Part shown: positions 1 through 7,281 of the stretch, in pieces | Numbering within the stretch: the first letter of the stretch is position 1 | How the letters are laid out: the number at the start of each line of letters is the position of its first letter | Origin: Anaerolineaceae bacterium | Lineage (GTDB): Bacteria; Chloroflexota; Anaerolineae; Anaerolineales; Anaerolineaceae | Direction of reading: 5' to 3' | Assembly (NCBI GenBank): GCA_011620445.1 | Contig: WOZB01000245.1 | Span: 1-8,823, forward strand | DNA: 8,823 nt | The notes under the pieces: generated by a model | The model's input: only the letters and a program-made list of their open reading frames with translations | Told to the model about the DNA's origin: nothing | Databases searched by the model: none | Position numbers and translations under genes: made by a program

Positions 1-23
1 CAATTTTGTCGCCTGTTTCAGTT

Positions 24-29
24 TATAAT
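24..29 (+). promoter_or_regulatory. Putative -10 box of the alaS-mutS operon
   Basis: A perfect TATAAT lies 35 bases before the alaS ATG. It would give a transcript start near 36 and a leader of about 30 nt that contains the ribosome binding site. No good TTGACA-like -35 stands at 16-18 bp spacing, partly because the window begins only 23 bases upstream. A TTTTG at 4-8 is the nearest candidate. Confidence 0.45.
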
Positions 30-52
30 TGCAAATCTGCAAACCCTTACTT

Positions 53-58
53 GAGGAG
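53..58 (+). promoter_or_regulatory. Ribosome binding site that fixes the alaS start
   Basis: GAGGAG lies 6 bases before the ATG at 65. The reading frame stays open upstream to a TTG at 29, but that TTG has no Shine-Dalgarno sequence and overlaps the TATAAT box. The ATG at 65 is therefore the better start. Confidence 0.8.
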
Positions 59-64
59 TTATTG

Positions 65-2791
65 ATGACTTTAACTGGTAACCAGATCCGCCAATCTTTC
101 CTTGATTTTTTTGCCGCCCGCGGGCACACCATTGTGCCAAGCGCTTCCCTTGTGCCTGGCGGCGATAGCACCCTGCTCTTTACCAATGCCGGTATGGTGC
201 AATTCAAGGATGTTTTCCTGGGTTTGGAGACCCGCCCTTACTCTCGGGCGGTCGACTCGCAAAAGTGCCTGCGTGTTTCGGGTAAACACAACGATCTGGA
301 TACCGTCGGTCGGGATAACACTCACCACACATTTTTCGAGATGCTCGGCAACTGGTCATTTGGTGATTATTACAAGGACGAAGCCATTGCCTGGAGCTGG
401 GAGCTGCTCACCAAGGTCTGGGGTCTGGATCAAACACGGCTATACGCAACCATCTTCGAGGACGAGCAAGGCGTACTGCCTCGAGACAACGAAGCCGCCG
501 AAGCCTGGCTGCGTCAGCCGGGCTTTGACCCCAGCCATTTGGTGACCGGTGGCCGCCACGACAACCTTTGGGAAATGGCTGATACCGGCCCCTGTGGACC
601 TTGCTCGGAAATTCATTACGACTTCGGCCCTGAAGCCTGTGACATGAAAGACGTCCCGGGCCACATCTGCCAGGTAAATGGCGACTGCACGCGCATCGTG
701 GAAATTTGGAACGATGTTTTTATTCAATATAACCGCGTCTCGCCCACAGAATTTCTGCCTCTACCCAAAAAACACGTAGATACAGGCATGGGTTTTGAAC
801 GGGTTGTTTCCATCATCCAGGGCGTTAAAGGCAACTATGAAACCGACCTGCTAAAGCCATTGCTGGATGAAACGCAACGCATTGCTGTGCAAAGCGACGC
901 GCAGCGTCAAGCCAACCTGACTGCTTACCGCGTGATTGCTGACCACACCCGGGCGGCTTGCTTTTTGATGGCGGATGGGGTCATCCCTGGGAACATCGGC
1001 CGCAATTACGTTTGCCGTATGATTATTCGCCGGGCGGCGCGTTTTGCGCGCAAGATCGGCCTGGAAACCCCCTTCATGGCCAAAGTAGCTGCCGTGGTTA
1101 TCGCCAACTATGGCGAGGCTTACCCTGAACTGAAACGCAATGAAAAACTGATTGGCGAAAACTTCACCCGCGAAGAGCAGCGTTTTGCTGAAACCCTGGA
1201 TGCCGGCAGCCTGGAGCTCAATCGCCTGATTGAGGCATTGAAAGCAGATGGTCAAGATACACTCTCTGGAGCAGATGCCTTCAATCTTTATGCCACGCTG
1301 GGCTTCCCGCTGGAAATCAGTCGCGATATCCTGGCAGAACAAGCTCTAAAAGTGGACGAGAAGGGCTTTTTTGATGCCATGGAAGAGCACCGTGTAGCCT
1401 CTGGCAAGGGGCAGGCTTTTGGTGAAGCTGCAAATCAGAACCATGAAGTTTACGCCCGGGTAGCTGCAGAGTTAATTGCCAACGGCGCTTTAGCTGCCAG
1501 CGGTGTCAACAATGACCCCTATAACCAAACCAGCCTCAATACCAGGTTGCTAGCCATCTTTCACGATGGTTATGCCGTCGAAGACGCCCAAGTTGGAGAT
1601 AACGTTGAGCTGCTGCTCAAAGATACGCCCTTCTACATTGAATCAGGCGGCCAGGTGACCGATACAGGCAAAATTGTTTCAGACCCTGAAGGAATCTGGG
1701 AAGTGCAAATCAACAACACTTCAAAACCGGCAGCCGGGGTCATCTTGCATCACGGCAAGGTGATTAGCGGTCAACCCCACGCGGGTGATAGCGCCCTCGC
1801 CCAGGTAAACTTCCACCGGCGGCAGAACATCAAGCGCAACCATACCGGCACGCATTTACTGCAGGCTATGATCCGCAAAGTGCTCGGGAACGACGCGCAC
1901 CAGGCCGGGTCCGCGGTGGACGAAGAACGTCTGCGTTTCGATTTCAATTACCCGCAAGCACTCTCCAGGAGCCAATTATTAGCAATTGAAGCGGGCGTCA
2001 ACCGCATGATCCTGGGGGACTACCCGGTGATCAAACGCATCGAATCGCTGGAGGCTGCCCGGGAAAAAGGCGCCATGGCTCTCTTTGGTGAAAAATATGG
2101 CGATACCGTACGCACCATCCAGGTGGGAGAGCCCGCGTTGTCTTATGAGCTTTGCGGCGGCACGCATGTAGACAATTCCGCAGAAATTGGTTCTTTCTTC
2201 ATTACGGGAGAGATGAGCGTCTCAGCTGGTATGCGGCGTATTGAAGCAGTTACGGGTGAAGGGGCTTATGCATTTGCCCGCGAAAAATTAACCTTGATGA
2301 ATGAGACCGCCAGAGCATTGAACACAAGCCCTGCGGAAGTTCCACAGCGCTTGGAAAGCCTGCAGAGCAGTCTGAAAGACAAGGAAAAAGAAATCTTGCT
2401 GCTGCAGTCCAGGCTTGCCCAAGCTGCCTTCAGTGCTAAGATGGACGCCCTTCAGGAAGTGAACGGTGTCAAATTCTTGACCGCTGTACTACCTGAAACC
2501 AGCCCCAATGCCCTGCGCGAACTGGTTGACCAATTCCGCCAGAAACATCCCGGCGCGGTCGTCGCTTTGGCTAGTGCAACGGACGGCAAACCCGCCCTGA
2601 TTGCCGCGGTTCCCCCGGATTTGATCGCCCGCGGCCTGAGCGCTGGGGAGCTCATCAGACAACTGGCAGCCGTGATTGGCGGCGGCGGCGGCGGCCGGCC
2701 AGACCTGGCGCAGGCTGGTGGTAAAGACTCCAGCAAACTTAACGAAGCCTTGGCCCTGGTGCAAAAATACATTGAGGACCACTTAACCTGA
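65..2791 (+). CDS. alaS: Alanyl-tRNA synthetase (AlaRS)
   Basis: This cytoplasmic class II synthetase charges tRNA-Ala with alanine and hydrolyses mischarged Ser/Gly-tRNA-Ala. The 908-residue protein is complete; the E. coli enzyme is 876. The catalytic domain carries motif 2 around FEMLGNWSFGDYYK (91-104), the TGPCGPCSE loop (174-182) and motif 3 HVDTGMGFER (237-246). The editing domain has HTGTH (593-597) and CGGTH (697-701), which give the metal-binding H593, H597, C697 and H701. A predicted coiled coil (about 740-787) leads to the C-Ala domain with six consecutive glycines at 872-877. An unusual Cys/His cluster (C192, H200, C202, C208) precedes the WNDVFIQYNR segment. The ATG at 65 is chosen from its GAGGAG site. 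The stop overlaps the mutS start by one base, so the two genes are probably cotranscribed. Confidence 0.98.
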   Translation: MTLTGNQIRQSFLDFFAARGHTIVPSASLVPGGDSTLLFTNAGMVQFKDVFLGLETRPYSRAVDSQKCLRVSGKHNDLDTVGRDNTHHTFFEMLGNWSFGDYYKDEAIAWSWELLTKVWGLDQTRLYATIFEDEQGVLPRDNEAAEAWLRQPGFDPSHLVTGGRHDNLWEMADTGPCGPCSEIHYDFGPEACDMKDVPGHICQVNGDCTRIVEIWNDVFIQYNRVSPTEFLPLPKKHVDTGMGFERVVSIIQGVKGNYETDLLKPLLDETQRIAVQSDAQRQANLTAYRVIADHTRAACFLMADGVIPGNIGRNYVCRMIIRRAARFARKIGLETPFMAKVAAVVIANYGEAYPELKRNEKLIGENFTREEQRFAETLDAGSLELNRLIEALKADGQDTLSGADAFNLYATLGFPLEISRDILAEQALKVDEKGFFDAMEEHRVASGKGQAFGEAANQNHEVYARVAAELIANGALAASGVNNDPYNQTSLNTRLLAIFHDGYAVEDAQVGDNVELLLKDTPFYIESGGQVTDTGKIVSDPEGIWEVQINNTSKPAAGVILHHGKVISGQPHAGDSALAQVNFHRRQNIKRNHTGTHLLQAMIRKVLGNDAHQAGSAVDEERLRFDFNYPQALSRSQLLAIEAGVNRMILGDYPVIKRIESLEAAREKGAMALFGEKYGDTVRTIQVGEPALSYELCGGTHVDNSAEIGSFFITGEMSVSAGMRRIEAVTGEGAYAFAREKLTLMNETARALNTSPAEVPQRLESLQSSLKDKEKEILLLQSRLAQAAFSAKMDALQEVNGVKFLTAVLPETSPNALRELVDQFRQKHPGAVVALASATDGKPALIAAVPPDLIARGLSAGELIRQLAAVIGGGGGGRPDLAQAGGKDSSKLNEALALVQKYIEDHLT

Positions 2792-5349
2792 TGAGCAGCG
2801 AAATCACCCCTTTGCGGCAGCAGTATCTTGACGTCAAGAAACAATATCCTGACGCAATTGTTTTCTTCCGCCTCGGTGATTTTTACGAGACTTTTGATGA
2901 GGATGCCAAAATTACATCCTCCGTATTGGACTTGGTACTCACCTCCCGCCCGGTCTCAAAGGGCATGCGTGTGCCCATGGCCGGCATCCCCTACCACGCC
3001 GTGGATAACTACCTCGGCCGGCTGATTGCCAAGGGCTACCATGTGGCTATTTGTGAACAGACAGACACGCAAGCGGATAGCAGCGGCCTCTTCCCACGCA
3101 ATGTGGTACGCGTAATAACGCCCGGGACGGTGGTGGAACCCAGCCTGCTTTCAGCAGGAGAGAATAACTATCTGGCTTGTTTCTGCATTCAGGAAAGCAA
3201 GGCAGGCCTGGCTTATGTGGATGTGAGTACAGGTGATTTTGCTGCCACGGAGATTGAGCACGAACCTATCCTGGATGCTGTCAGAGCAGAACTTTTACGT
3301 CTGAACCCCTCTGAGGTTTTGATTTCCGATGCTTACGCGCAGGCACCTAACTTCGTCAACAATCCGACCAAGATCCCCAACTGGTATTTTGAACCCGGGC
3401 GCGCCCAGAGCTTGATTCAAAAAACCTTTGGGGTAAGCAGCCTGGCCGGGCTGGGGCTTAAGGATCTTTCGCTGGCTGCCAGGGCTGTTGGCGCGCTTCT
3501 CAAGTACTTGCATGAAACCCAAAAGGGCGACATGAGCACAATCACCCGCCTAAGCACTTACTCCCTGGCTGATTTCATGGTTCTGGATGCTGAAACCCGG
3601 CGCAACCTGGAACTGACGGAGACCTTGCTGGAAGGTAAAACGGAAGGCTCCCTTCTGGGCATTTTGGACCGCACCAACACCTCCATGGGCAAACGCCTTC
3701 TGAAAAGTTGGGTGAATAAACCTTTGCTTTCACTTACTGAAATCCAACAGCGTCTGGACCAGGTGGATGGCTTTTACAAAGACGGCATTCTACGCCAGAA
3801 TCTGAGCGATTTGCTGGGCGACCTGCATGATCTGGAACGTTTGATGAACCGCGTTGCCAGTGGAATCGTGCGCCCTCCTGAGCTGGTTGCTTTACGGGAC
3901 GATTTTGCCATTCTCCCTAAAATCAAAGAACTTTTACCGGATGGATTGGGCGAGGGAATCGAAAACTTCGAGGCAGAAAGGCAATTGCTGGAGACCGCCA
4001 TCGCGGATGATCCGCCCGCCACCACCAACTCAATCGGTATGATCAAGCCCGGCTTCTCGAGAGAGCTGGACGAATTGATTGAGTCCTCCCGCCATGCCAG
4101 GGAATGGATTGCCGGGCTGGAATCCAAGGAACGCGAACGCACAGGTATCAAAACGCTGCGGGTGGGCTATAACAAGGTTTTTGGTTACTACATCGAGATC
4201 AGCCGCGGGGCGGCTGACCGGGCCCCGGACAATTACATCCGCAAACAGACTTTGGTCAATGGCGAACGCTACGTCACACCAGAGCTCAAAGAGTACGAGT
4301 CGCTGGTGCTGAATGCTGAAACCCAAATTCATGAAGTGGAATTGAAGGTCTACCGCGGCCTAATTGAGCAACTCAAAATCTCGGGAAACAGAATTCTTGA
4401 ATCCGCGAGAGCTATTGCCCAGTTGGATTGCATTCTTTCGCTTGCAACTGTGGCGGCCCTGAACCGCTATACACGCCCGGTCGTAAAAGCTGAAAAAGGA
4501 CTCAAGATCATGGGCGGCAGGCACCCAGTGGTTGAGCAGCTGCGCCAGGAAGAACGCTTTATCTCCAATGATGTAGTTTTTGAGCCGGGTGAACTGGTGC
4601 GCATCATTACCGGGCCCAACATGAGCGGTAAATCCACTTATTTACGGCAGGTGGTGCTGATTGTGCTGATGGCGCAAATTGGCAGCTTTGTGCCGGCAGA
4701 CAGTGCCGAAATTGGCCTGGTGGACCGAATTTACACGCGCATCGGCGCGCATGACGCCATCCATCAGGGGCAATCTACTTTCATGGTCGAAATGATTGAA
4801 ACTGCCAATATCTTGAACAATGCTACAGGTCGCAGCCTGCTGATCCTGGATGAAATTGGCCGGGGCACGAGCACCTATGACGGCTTGTCGATTGCCTGGG
4901 CAATTGTAGAATACCTGCACACCAACCCGAAGCTGAAGCCTTTCACGCTTTTTGCCACCCATTTCCACGAGCTCACCCAACTGGCCGACCTGCTGCCAGG
5001 TGTGCGCAACTACAATGTGGCGGTCACGGAGGCCGGTGGTAAGGTGGTCTTTTTGCACAAGATTGTGCCTGGAGGCACGGATCAATCCTATGGCATCCAT
5101 GTAGCCCAACTGGCGGGTTTGCCAGCACCGGTAATTCAACGGGCGAACGAGATGTTGAAGCAGCTGGAATTAAGTTCCGGTACAACTTTGCAGAAGCAGG
5201 CATTAGTAGATGACCAATTGCGGCTCTTCCCCGAAAACAATCCGTTGATCGATGCCTTTAAGAAAACGGATTTAAATGCCCTATCACCTATCCAGGCCTT
5301 GAATTTGCTCTATGAATGGAAGCACAAGTTCTTTCCAGAAGGAGATTGA
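2791..5349 (+). CDS. mutS: DNA mismatch repair protein MutS
   Basis: MutS recognises mispaired or looped-out bases and, in its ATP state, acts as a sliding clamp that recruits MutL. The 852 residues match the length of bacterial MutS1. The N-terminal mismatch-binding domain keeps the F31-Y32-E33 motif that inserts at the mismatch. Connector, core/lever and clamp domains follow (about 125-560). The ATPase domain has Walker A GPNMSGKST (608-616), Walker B LLILDEIG with D687 and E688, and the conserved FATHFHEL around H724. The tail contains QLRLF (809-813), which fits the beta-clamp-binding consensus QLxLF, and then a helical end typical of MutS. The ATG shares its A with the alaS TGA. A GAGGA at 2774-2778 lies 12 bases upstream, which is rather far, so translation is probably coupled to alaS. 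No mutL is present in the window. All key motifs look intact. Confidence 0.98.
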   Translation: MSSEITPLRQQYLDVKKQYPDAIVFFRLGDFYETFDEDAKITSSVLDLVLTSRPVSKGMRVPMAGIPYHAVDNYLGRLIAKGYHVAICEQTDTQADSSGLFPRNVVRVITPGTVVEPSLLSAGENNYLACFCIQESKAGLAYVDVSTGDFAATEIEHEPILDAVRAELLRLNPSEVLISDAYAQAPNFVNNPTKIPNWYFEPGRAQSLIQKTFGVSSLAGLGLKDLSLAARAVGALLKYLHETQKGDMSTITRLSTYSLADFMVLDAETRRNLELTETLLEGKTEGSLLGILDRTNTSMGKRLLKSWVNKPLLSLTEIQQRLDQVDGFYKDGILRQNLSDLLGDLHDLERLMNRVASGIVRPPELVALRDDFAILPKIKELLPDGLGEGIENFEAERQLLETAIADDPPATTNSIGMIKPGFSRELDELIESSRHAREWIAGLESKERERTGIKTLRVGYNKVFGYYIEISRGAADRAPDNYIRKQTLVNGERYVTPELKEYESLVLNAETQIHEVELKVYRGLIEQLKISGNRILESARAIAQLDCILSLATVAALNRYTRPVVKAEKGLKIMGGRHPVVEQLRQEERFISNDVVFEPGELVRIITGPNMSGKSTYLRQVVLIVLMAQIGSFVPADSAEIGLVDRIYTRIGAHDAIHQGQSTFMVEMIETANILNNATGRSLLILDEIGRGTSTYDGLSIAWAIVEYLHTNPKLKPFTLFATHFHELTQLADLLPGVRNYNVAVTEAGGKVVFLHKIVPGGTDQSYGIHVAQLAGLPAPVIQRANEMLKQLELSSGTTLQKQALVDDQLRLFPENNPLIDAFKKTDLNALSPIQALNLLYEWKHKFFPEGD

Positions 5350-5365
5350 GACTTGCCGTCTCAAT
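5345..5365 (+). terminator. Hairpin overlapping the mutS stop codon
   Basis: ATTGAGAC (5345-5352) and GTCTCAAT (5358-5365) form a perfect 8-bp stem with the loop TTGCC. The TGA stop of mutS lies inside the left arm. Only a poor T-tract follows (TGATAGATTTT), so this may be a weak terminator or a 3'-end stabilising structure of the alaS-mutS message. Confidence 0.45.
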
Positions 5366-5407
5366 TGATAGATTTTCAGTGATAATTAAAAAGTCATACT
5401 GACGCGT

Positions 5408-5422
5408 AAGGCTTTCAGCCTT
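5408..5422. repeat. Short inverted repeat AAGGCT-TTC-AGCCTT
   Basis: A 6-bp perfect inverted repeat with a 3-base loop lies in the mutS-fmt gap. It has no T-tract on either side and no gene to serve directly, so its role is unknown. It may be chance. Confidence 0.3.
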
Positions 5423-5462
5423 CCCCCCAAGGATATTAAGGCGCGATCAGGAATAGCGATAT

Positions 5463-5542
5463 TTGTCATCCAGAACTGGGTAATGAGGGATTTGTGGTTA
5501 ATCTCTGCGAACAAAAATTCCTCGCCTTGCCCGGAATGACAA
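5463..5542. repeat. 80-bp element with terminal inverted repeats
   Basis: The left end reads TTGTCATCC (5463-5471). The right end reads GGAATGACAA (5533-5542), whose reverse complement is TTGTCATTCC, so the ends match apart from one extra T. Inside the right end, ATTCC (5517-5521) and GGAAT (5533-5537) can form a small hairpin. Read on the minus strand, the right end (GTCATTCCGGGCAAGGCGAG) resembles the short intergenic repeats starting GTCATTCC that I recall from many bacterial genomes. This is recollection, not a search. It has no coding potential and lies in a gap between convergent genes, a usual site for such elements. Confidence 0.5.
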
Positions 5543-5561
5543 TCTAGAGAATTTTCAAGTC

Positions 5562-5590
5562 AAAAAAAGATATTCACAGGGTCAGCGAAT
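5562..5590 (-). terminator. Likely rho-independent terminator of fmt
   Basis: On the minus strand, two bases beyond the fmt stop codon, ATTCGC (5590-5585) pairs with GTGAAT (5577-5572). The stem is 6 bp with one G-U pair and the loop has 7 bases. A run of seven T follows shortly after (A-run at 5562-5568 on the plus strand). The stem is weak, but the position and the T-run suit termination of fmt. Confidence 0.5.
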
Positions 5591-5592
5591 TA

Positions 5593-6513
5593 TTAGGAGG
5601 AGCCCAGCCAATCCGGTTGGCCGTTAAGGAAACTTTGGCCGTCCATCGGCTTTTTGCCTTCCGGCTGTACCTTATCCAGCACCAGCAAGCTATCGGCGGT
5701 TCCTAGAGCTGGCAGCCCATTAACCACAAATCGACCGTTTGGGTTTACATCATAAGAATCGTGCACGTGGGCTTTCAAAACTTTCAATTTACCTTTGGGC
5801 AGCATTACAAAAGAACCTGGCCAGGGGTACATGGCATCCACGCGCCGTGCAAGCACTTCTGCTGGGCGGGTCAGGTCTAGAAATCCATCTTCTTTAGTCA
5901 GCTTCGGAGCGTAAGTGGCTCCGGCTTCCGGTTGCGGCAGTGGACTGAGCTTACCATTCAAGTAGCTGGGCAAAATTTCCATCAGGGAGGTGGCGCCGAG
6001 AAAAGCCAGCTGGTCTGAGAGCTCGCCGGCATTGGTTCCTGGGCGGATAGGTACCTCGCGTTGGCTGAGAATGGGGCCTGTGTCCAAGCCGGCATCCATG
6101 AGCATGATGGTTACGCCAGTTTTCACATCTCCGGCAGCAATGGCTGCCTGGATTGGGGATGCGCCGCGCCAACGCGGCAGCAGCGAGGCATGTACATTCA
6201 GGCAACCATGGGGCGGGAGGTTGAGAATGCTCTTTGGCACAATTTCGCCAAAAGCAGCCACAACAATAAAATCTGGCTGCCAGGCAGAAATCTGGTTAAA
6301 CGCTTCTGCCGTTTTCAGGCTAACCGGTTGATAAATGGGCAGGTTGAGGGAAGTAGCCAGTTCTTTGATTGCTGAAGGCTGTAGCTTCTGGCCGCGGCCG
6401 GCTGGCCGATCGGGCTGGGTAACCACACCTGCCACTTCGTACTGCTCGTGTAGTGCCTCCAAAATAGGCAACGCAAAGCCGGGTGAACCCATAAAAACCA
6501 GCCGTCGGAACAT
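5593..6513 (-). CDS. fmt: Methionyl-tRNA formyltransferase
   Basis: This cytoplasmic enzyme transfers a formyl group from 10-formyltetrahydrofolate to Met-tRNA(fMet) for bacterial translation initiation. The 306 residues are near the usual length. The N-terminal Rossmann-like catalytic domain (about 1-185) has the catalytic triad N106, H108 and D144, seen in LNVHASLLPRWRGASPI and MDAGLDTGPIL. The loop TQPDRPAGRG (32-41) is also conserved. The C-terminal tRNA-binding domain (about 205-300) begins after YAPKLTKEDG. The start MFRRLVFMGSPGFA aligns with the usual N-terminus, so the first ATG (6511-6513) is preferred over the second Met at residue 8. No Shine-Dalgarno sequence precedes it. A peptide deformylase gene, a common partner of fmt, is not adjacent. 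The gene converges on mutS and diverges from the membrane-protein gene. Confidence 0.97.
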   Translation of the reverse strand: MFRRLVFMGSPGFALPILEALHEQYEVAGVVTQPDRPAGRGQKLQPSAIKELATSLNLPIYQPVSLKTAEAFNQISAWQPDFIVVAAFGEIVPKSILNLPPHGCLNVHASLLPRWRGASPIQAAIAAGDVKTGVTIMLMDAGLDTGPILSQREVPIRPGTNAGELSDQLAFLGATSLMEILPSYLNGKLSPLPQPEAGATYAPKLTKEDGFLDLTRPAEVLARRVDAMYPWPGSFVMLPKGKLKVLKAHVHDSYDVNPNGRFVVNGLPALGTADSLLVLDKVQPEGKKPMDGQSFLNGQPDWLGSS

Positions 6514-6524
6514 GGCAAGATTTT

Positions 6525-6553
6525 ATCATAAGGCCCTCGATGAAAGCATTTAA
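6525..6553 (-). promoter_or_regulatory. Possible fmt promoter with a very short leader
   Basis: On the minus strand TATGAT (6530-6525) is a good -10 match, with TTAAAT (6553-6548) 17 bases upstream as a poor -35. Transcription would start about 5 bases before the fmt ATG, so the mRNA would be nearly leaderless. That agrees with the lack of a ribosome binding site, but the -35 is weak. Confidence 0.3.
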
Positions 6554-6727
6554 TTTCTCAGCATGGTAGATACCCAAGACCGGAGGTTATACAAAAAGAG
6601 AATCCTCTAAGCATTATTTGGATCGATTGCGCGCAAACAAGCTCTTAACTCAGCCTTTATCAGTAAATCTAAGGCTTTCTGGTCGTTTTTTCCCCGGCTT
6701 TGCTACTTTTTGGGCTGGTATTTCAGT

Positions 6728-6733
6728 TATAAT
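6728..6733 (+). promoter_or_regulatory. -10 box for the membrane-protein gene
   Basis: A perfect TATAAT lies 45 bases before the ATG, giving a likely start near 6740 and a leader of about 39 nt. No good TTGACA stands at normal spacing. The upstream layout TTTTG (6708-6712), TTTCAGT (6721-6727), TATAAT resembles that before alaS. Confidence 0.5.
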
Positions 6734-6769
6734 ATTTTTTGAATACTCAATCATCCGTTCTTTAATACT

Positions 6770-6774
6770 GGAGG
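6770..6774 (+). promoter_or_regulatory. Strong ribosome binding site GGAGG
   Basis: GGAGG stands 4 bases before the ATG at 6779. The sequence match is strong and the spacing slightly short. It confirms that this small gene is translated from 6779. Confidence 0.75.
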
Positions 6775-6778
6775 ATAT

Positions 6779-7258
6779 ATGTCAGAACAACCTGTAACGC
6801 AGGTTCCTCAAGAACCAGAACAGCCGCAACCTCAAAACATCCCACCTTATGTACCGCCTGCCGATATCCCTCAAGCAGAACAGCCTGCTTACCAGCAAGC
6901 CCAATACGTACCCCCAACCCAAAGTTACTCCGACCCCAACCTGACCCCGGATGACAAAACTTGGGGAGGTTTGTCCTACATACCGATTGTTGGCCTGGTA
7001 GTACTCTTCATCCAGGATAAGGCCAAGAGACCCTTTATCAAAAAACAAGCTGTCCAAAGTGTAGCTCTATCCGTTGTAGTCTTCCTGGCTACCTTGGTAG
7101 TAGGTTGGATTCCGATTATTGGATTGATAATTAATTTCCTGGTATGGCTCGGTTTCGGCATCTATATGCTTATAAATTTGATTAAGGCACTCAATGGCAA
7201 AGATGTTAACATGCCGGTTATTACTGAGTTCGTCCGCAAGCAAGGCTGGATCAAGTAG
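6779..7258 (+). CDS. Small membrane protein, DUF4870/Tic20-like
   Basis: This 159-residue protein has no known function. Residues 1-58 are hydrophilic and rich in Pro, Gln and Tyr, for example PQEPEQPQPQN and YVPP repeated at about 24-27 and 43-46. They are probably disordered. Membrane segments follow at about 63-79, 92-109 and 111-136, with a basic KAKRPFIKKQ stretch between the first two. The end LIKALNGKDVNMPVI (134-148) resembles the closing motif of DUF4870 proteins. That layout is known from small bacterial proteins with a low-complexity N-terminus. There is no signal peptide, so it is an inner-membrane protein. The start is set by GGAGG. The redoxin gene follows after 23 bases and may be cotranscribed. 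The family name is recognised from pattern only. Confidence 0.8.
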   Translation: MSEQPVTQVPQEPEQPQPQNIPPYVPPADIPQAEQPAYQQAQYVPPTQSYSDPNLTPDDKTWGGLSYIPIVGLVVLFIQDKAKRPFIKKQAVQSVALSVVVFLATLVVGWIPIIGLIINFLVWLGFGIYMLINLIKALNGKDVNMPVITEFVRKQGWIK

Positions 7259-7269
7259 CAGTTAACTGC
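7258..7269. repeat. 12-bp perfect palindrome between two genes
   Basis: GCAGTTAACTGC begins at the last base of the membrane-protein stop codon and ends 12 bases before the next ATG. It has no loop, so it is unlikely to form a stable RNA hairpin. It might be a DNA-binding site or chance. Confidence 0.4.
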
Positions 7270-7281
7270 AGTCAGTTGAAT

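Larger units (their letters stand above)
6514..6778. other. Divergent intergenic spacer, fmt to membrane-protein gene
   Basis: This 265-bp stretch has no credible ORF. It carries the possible fmt promoter at its left end and the TATAAT box and ribosome binding site of the plus-strand gene at its right end. In between lie a 10-bp palindrome TTGCGCGCAA (6627-6636) and an inverted repeat AGCCTT (6652-6657) / AAGGCT (6671-6676) followed by a T-run at 6686-6691. The last pair could weakly terminate plus-strand readthrough, but no plus-strand gene lies just upstream. Confidence 0.5.

Noticed and set aside
29..64. In-frame TTG start extending AlaRS by 12 residues
   Set aside because: The TTG overlaps the TATAAT box and has no ribosome binding site, while the ATG at 65 has GAGGAG at ideal spacing.
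851..1342. Long minus-strand open frame inside alaS (163 codons)
   Set aside because: It lies wholly opposite a conserved synthetase gene and shows no recognisable domain; other long frames inside alaS and mutS are rejected for the same reason.
4642..5139. Minus-strand open frame opposite the MutS ATPase domain (165 codons)
   Set aside because: It is a shadow of the highly conserved ATPase coding sequence and lacks any family-like motif.
5407..5416. Ten-base TAAGGCTTTC shared with 6670-6679
   Set aside because: Each copy is part of a small, differently arranged inverted repeat; a single 10-mer match in two AT-rich gaps may be chance.
6540..6569. Nine-codon plus-strand ORF in the divergent spacer
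   Set aside because: It is too short, has no ribosome binding site and shows no sign of a leader-peptide or attenuator arrangement.
6627..6636. Palindrome TTGCGCGCAA as an operator
   Set aside because: It is short, far from both promoters, and I recognise no regulator with this site.
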